From Gimesia maris (GTDB taxonomy: Bacteria > Planctomycetota > Planctomycetia > Planctomycetales > Planctomycetaceae), in contig NZ_CP042910.1 in the NCBI RefSeq assembly GCF_008298035.1, positions 3,797,001 to 3,861,000 on the forward strand: 64,000 bases of DNA, read 5' to 3'. Under the pieces are notes generated by a model. It saw only the letters and a list, made by a program, of their open reading frames with translations, was not told the origin of the DNA and did no database searches. The translations under genes and the position numbers were made by a program. Below, in pieces: positions 62,560 to 64,000 of this stretch; position 1 is the first letter of the stretch, and each line of letters opens with the position of its first letter.

Positions 62560-63600
62560 TTATGGGTTCTGGAAGTAGATGGCGGGAACAATCGTTTCCG
62601 CGATTTCCGGATGGCTGTAGTAATTCGGAAACATATGTCCTGCTCCGACGCATTCTGAGACATCAATATCATGGACTCGATTGACGTCAGCCCCCAGCGC
62701 CCGTCTGTCCAGGTAAGTGAAACCCGTTCGGGCTAGCGCCCGGCGGGAGATAGGAGCGAGGATCGGGTAAAACAGCAGGATCCGGTCTTTGTGGTTTCGT
62801 AAATTGATCAGACAGTCGGTACAGTTCAGGCCACAGCCATACCGATCTCCCGGATTTAACCAGTTGTGATTGATGGCAGCGGCAGCGAAGACAATTCGAA
62901 AATGTCGACACCGACAACAGATGTGAATGCCGCAATCCTGCAACGAGACGCCTTGCACGCTCCCTCCGCCAATCAGATGCATGGCGGAAGCAACCGTGCG
63001 AGCTCCATGACTGTGTCCCAGCATACTGATCTGGTGATGTTCGGGAAGTTTCGCAATCAGTCTCGTCAAATAATGCCCATTATACTCTGCACGCTTCCCC
63101 AGGATATTGACATCAATGGGGATGATCCTGGTCTTCATCTCATCACTGGGCCAGGTAAAGAAAATCACGTTTAACGGCATCTGCGGTGCGGCACTTCGCA
63201 ACCAGAGATAGGTATTGTAAGAATCGTTCAGCACACTGTCCCAGTCGACGAAGCTGCCATGAACCATAATACAGATGGGGGCTTCCGGATGAATCGACTG
63301 GACCAGACTCTCCATCGACTGCTCTGTAACACTGCCCTCGGCGTTGGAATGATACACGTCAAACTCGCAGCAGGGACAACAGCATTTACTTTTCTGAATA
63401 CAGCAACGACTGCTGACAACCCAGTAGTTGATCTCGGGAACACAACTGACGCAGTCAGGTGTATTGAGACACTCTGCAGCAGGGGTATCGCATGCGGGTG
63501 CGGGAGGAACAGACTGGGCATAGCCTGGTGTGATAAACAACAGCAGGCAGCAGAAAGTAAGGACTTTGAGCTGCATGAATTGAGATTGTAATAAATTCAT
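62560..63600 (-). CDS. Cysteine-rich secreted alpha/beta hydrolase
   Basis: 346 residues; ATG 63576 is an alternative start. A signal peptide ends near GYAQ. A Cys-rich segment follows (about 37-80; PDCVSCVPE, SSRCCIQKSKCCCPCCEF), looking like a metal-binding or disulfide module. The hydrolase fold shows ICIMVHGSFVDWDSV (oxyanion strand), the nucleophile elbow MLGHSHGAR and late Asp/His candidates (HDIDVSE, VGAGHMF). A second Cys cluster (CGIHICCRC) lies after the elbow. Esterase or lipase activity is likely; substrate unknown. Confidence 0.8.
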   Translation of the reverse strand: MNLLQSQFMQLKVLTFCCLLLFITPGYAQSVPPAPACDTPAAECLNTPDCVSCVPEINYWVVSSRCCIQKSKCCCPCCEFDVYHSNAEGSVTEQSMESLVQSIHPEAPICIMVHGSFVDWDSVLNDSYNTYLWLRSAAPQMPLNVIFFTWPSDEMKTRIIPIDVNILGKRAEYNGHYLTRLIAKLPEHHQISMLGHSHGARTVASAMHLIGGGSVQGVSLQDCGIHICCRCRHFRIVFAAAAINHNWLNPGDRYGCGLNCTDCLINLRNHKDRILLFYPILAPISRRALARTGFTYLDRRALGADVNRVHDIDVSECVGAGHMFPNYYSHPEIAETIVPAIYFQNP

Positions 63601-64000
63601 TGGCCTGATTTATTGAATTCAATGGATGAGTGTTGGGGGGGCACCTTTTCTCACATGCAGCGCGCACTTCCTGTTTGGTCGTACGATCAGCGCTTGAAAT
63701 TGATATCGGTATTCTTCTGAACCGATATGCGCGATTTAATACAATCTCCGGTTCTGACGACTGCCGTCAGATATTACCAGGGCAATGTCGACAATACGGA
63801 TATTATGTTAAAGTCGGATGGGGAAAACAGGGGCAGAAGTGGAAGGCGTGCGAACGGGCAATATTTTTAAGAGACCATAATAGTGTGCCGCTGACTTCAG
63901 GTGCGTTATTACAGTCAGTTTGTACTCACTTTAACTGCACAGCACTTATAAGATGGCTGACTGGAATGCGGATCAAACACCGCATCTGTCAACTGGTTAG
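63601..64000. other. Intergenic, nothing recognised
   Basis: 400 bp to the window edge with no ORF of note, no tRNA and no clear hairpin-plus-T-tract. It presumably includes the promoter of the leftward hydrolase gene. Confidence 0.4.

Noticed and set aside
1..64000. CRISPR array or prophage
   Set aside because: No regularly spaced direct repeats, no cas genes, no capsid, terminase, tail or integrase genes were seen.

Overview
The window reads as a planctomycete chromosome, most like the Gimesia/Rubinisphaera group. This rests on family content only, because no rRNA or other phylogenetic marker is present. The diagnostic families are three DUF1549/DUF1553 cytochrome-type proteins each paired with a DUF1501 Tat-exported protein, a DUF1559 pseudopilin-like protein, a very large ceramidase/DUF1080/PVC-dehydrogenase/cytochrome fusion, and a sigma/anti-sigma unit placed directly upstream of a DUF1549-DUF1501 operon.

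Layout. 1-4.5 kb: 5'-truncated DUF1549/1553 gene and its DUF1501 partner. 4.7-6.5 kb: MarR regulator divergent from an FAD-dependent halogenase-like gene; a perfect 13+5+13 bp palindrome lies between them, and the halogenase has a TGA exactly at the second Trp of its WxWxIP signature. 6.8-10.5 kb: GlcG-META fusion, tandem universal stress protein and a CvrA/NhaP2-like antiporter. 10.7-15.8 kb: the 1721-residue fusion. 16.0-22.7 kb: a probable D-amino-acid operon (DUF1559, lipoprotein, D-aminoacylase, DUF1611/DgcN, epimerase/DgcA) with a divergent XylR-type regulator.

22.7-38.7 kb is an accessory region. It starts with decayed fragments (DUF1501, HsdM). A sulfur module follows (MBL-rhodanese protein, two YeeE/DUF6691 pairs, cysteine dioxygenase, an unannotated 36-residue membrane peptide, DsrE). 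Then come a scrambled IS701 relic and a gene coding for a degenerate SF2-helicase-like domain fused to a group-II-intron-like reverse transcriptase with YVDN in place of YxDD. A 1.79 kb ISNCY-type element sits in the first codons of that gene. Removing the element in silico restores a start codon and places the gene against the 3' half of a tRNA-Lys(CTT), so this looks like an island boundary. A complete IS4 element with a 10-bp target duplication follows.

39-49.5 kb: NCS1-type permease and mannitol-dehydrogenase-family protein, then many small genes, including four paralogues of an ~82-85 residue single-TM protein (Y-L-S-x-G-P and F-Y-x-P motifs), a dGTPase and a cold-shock protein. Two copies of a ~103-nt structured intergenic repeat occur here. 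49.5-64 kb: purple-acid-phosphatase-like enzyme, a DUF1553-DUF1501 operon, then a sigma, anti-sigma, coiled-coil, DUF1549, DUF1501, LTXXQ-like operon closed by a clear terminator, and a cysteine-rich alpha/beta hydrolase.

The best candidate for an undescribed system is the helicase-like/reverse transcriptase fusion beside the split tRNA. The halogenase TGA, the small membrane protein family and the 103-nt repeat also deserve attention.
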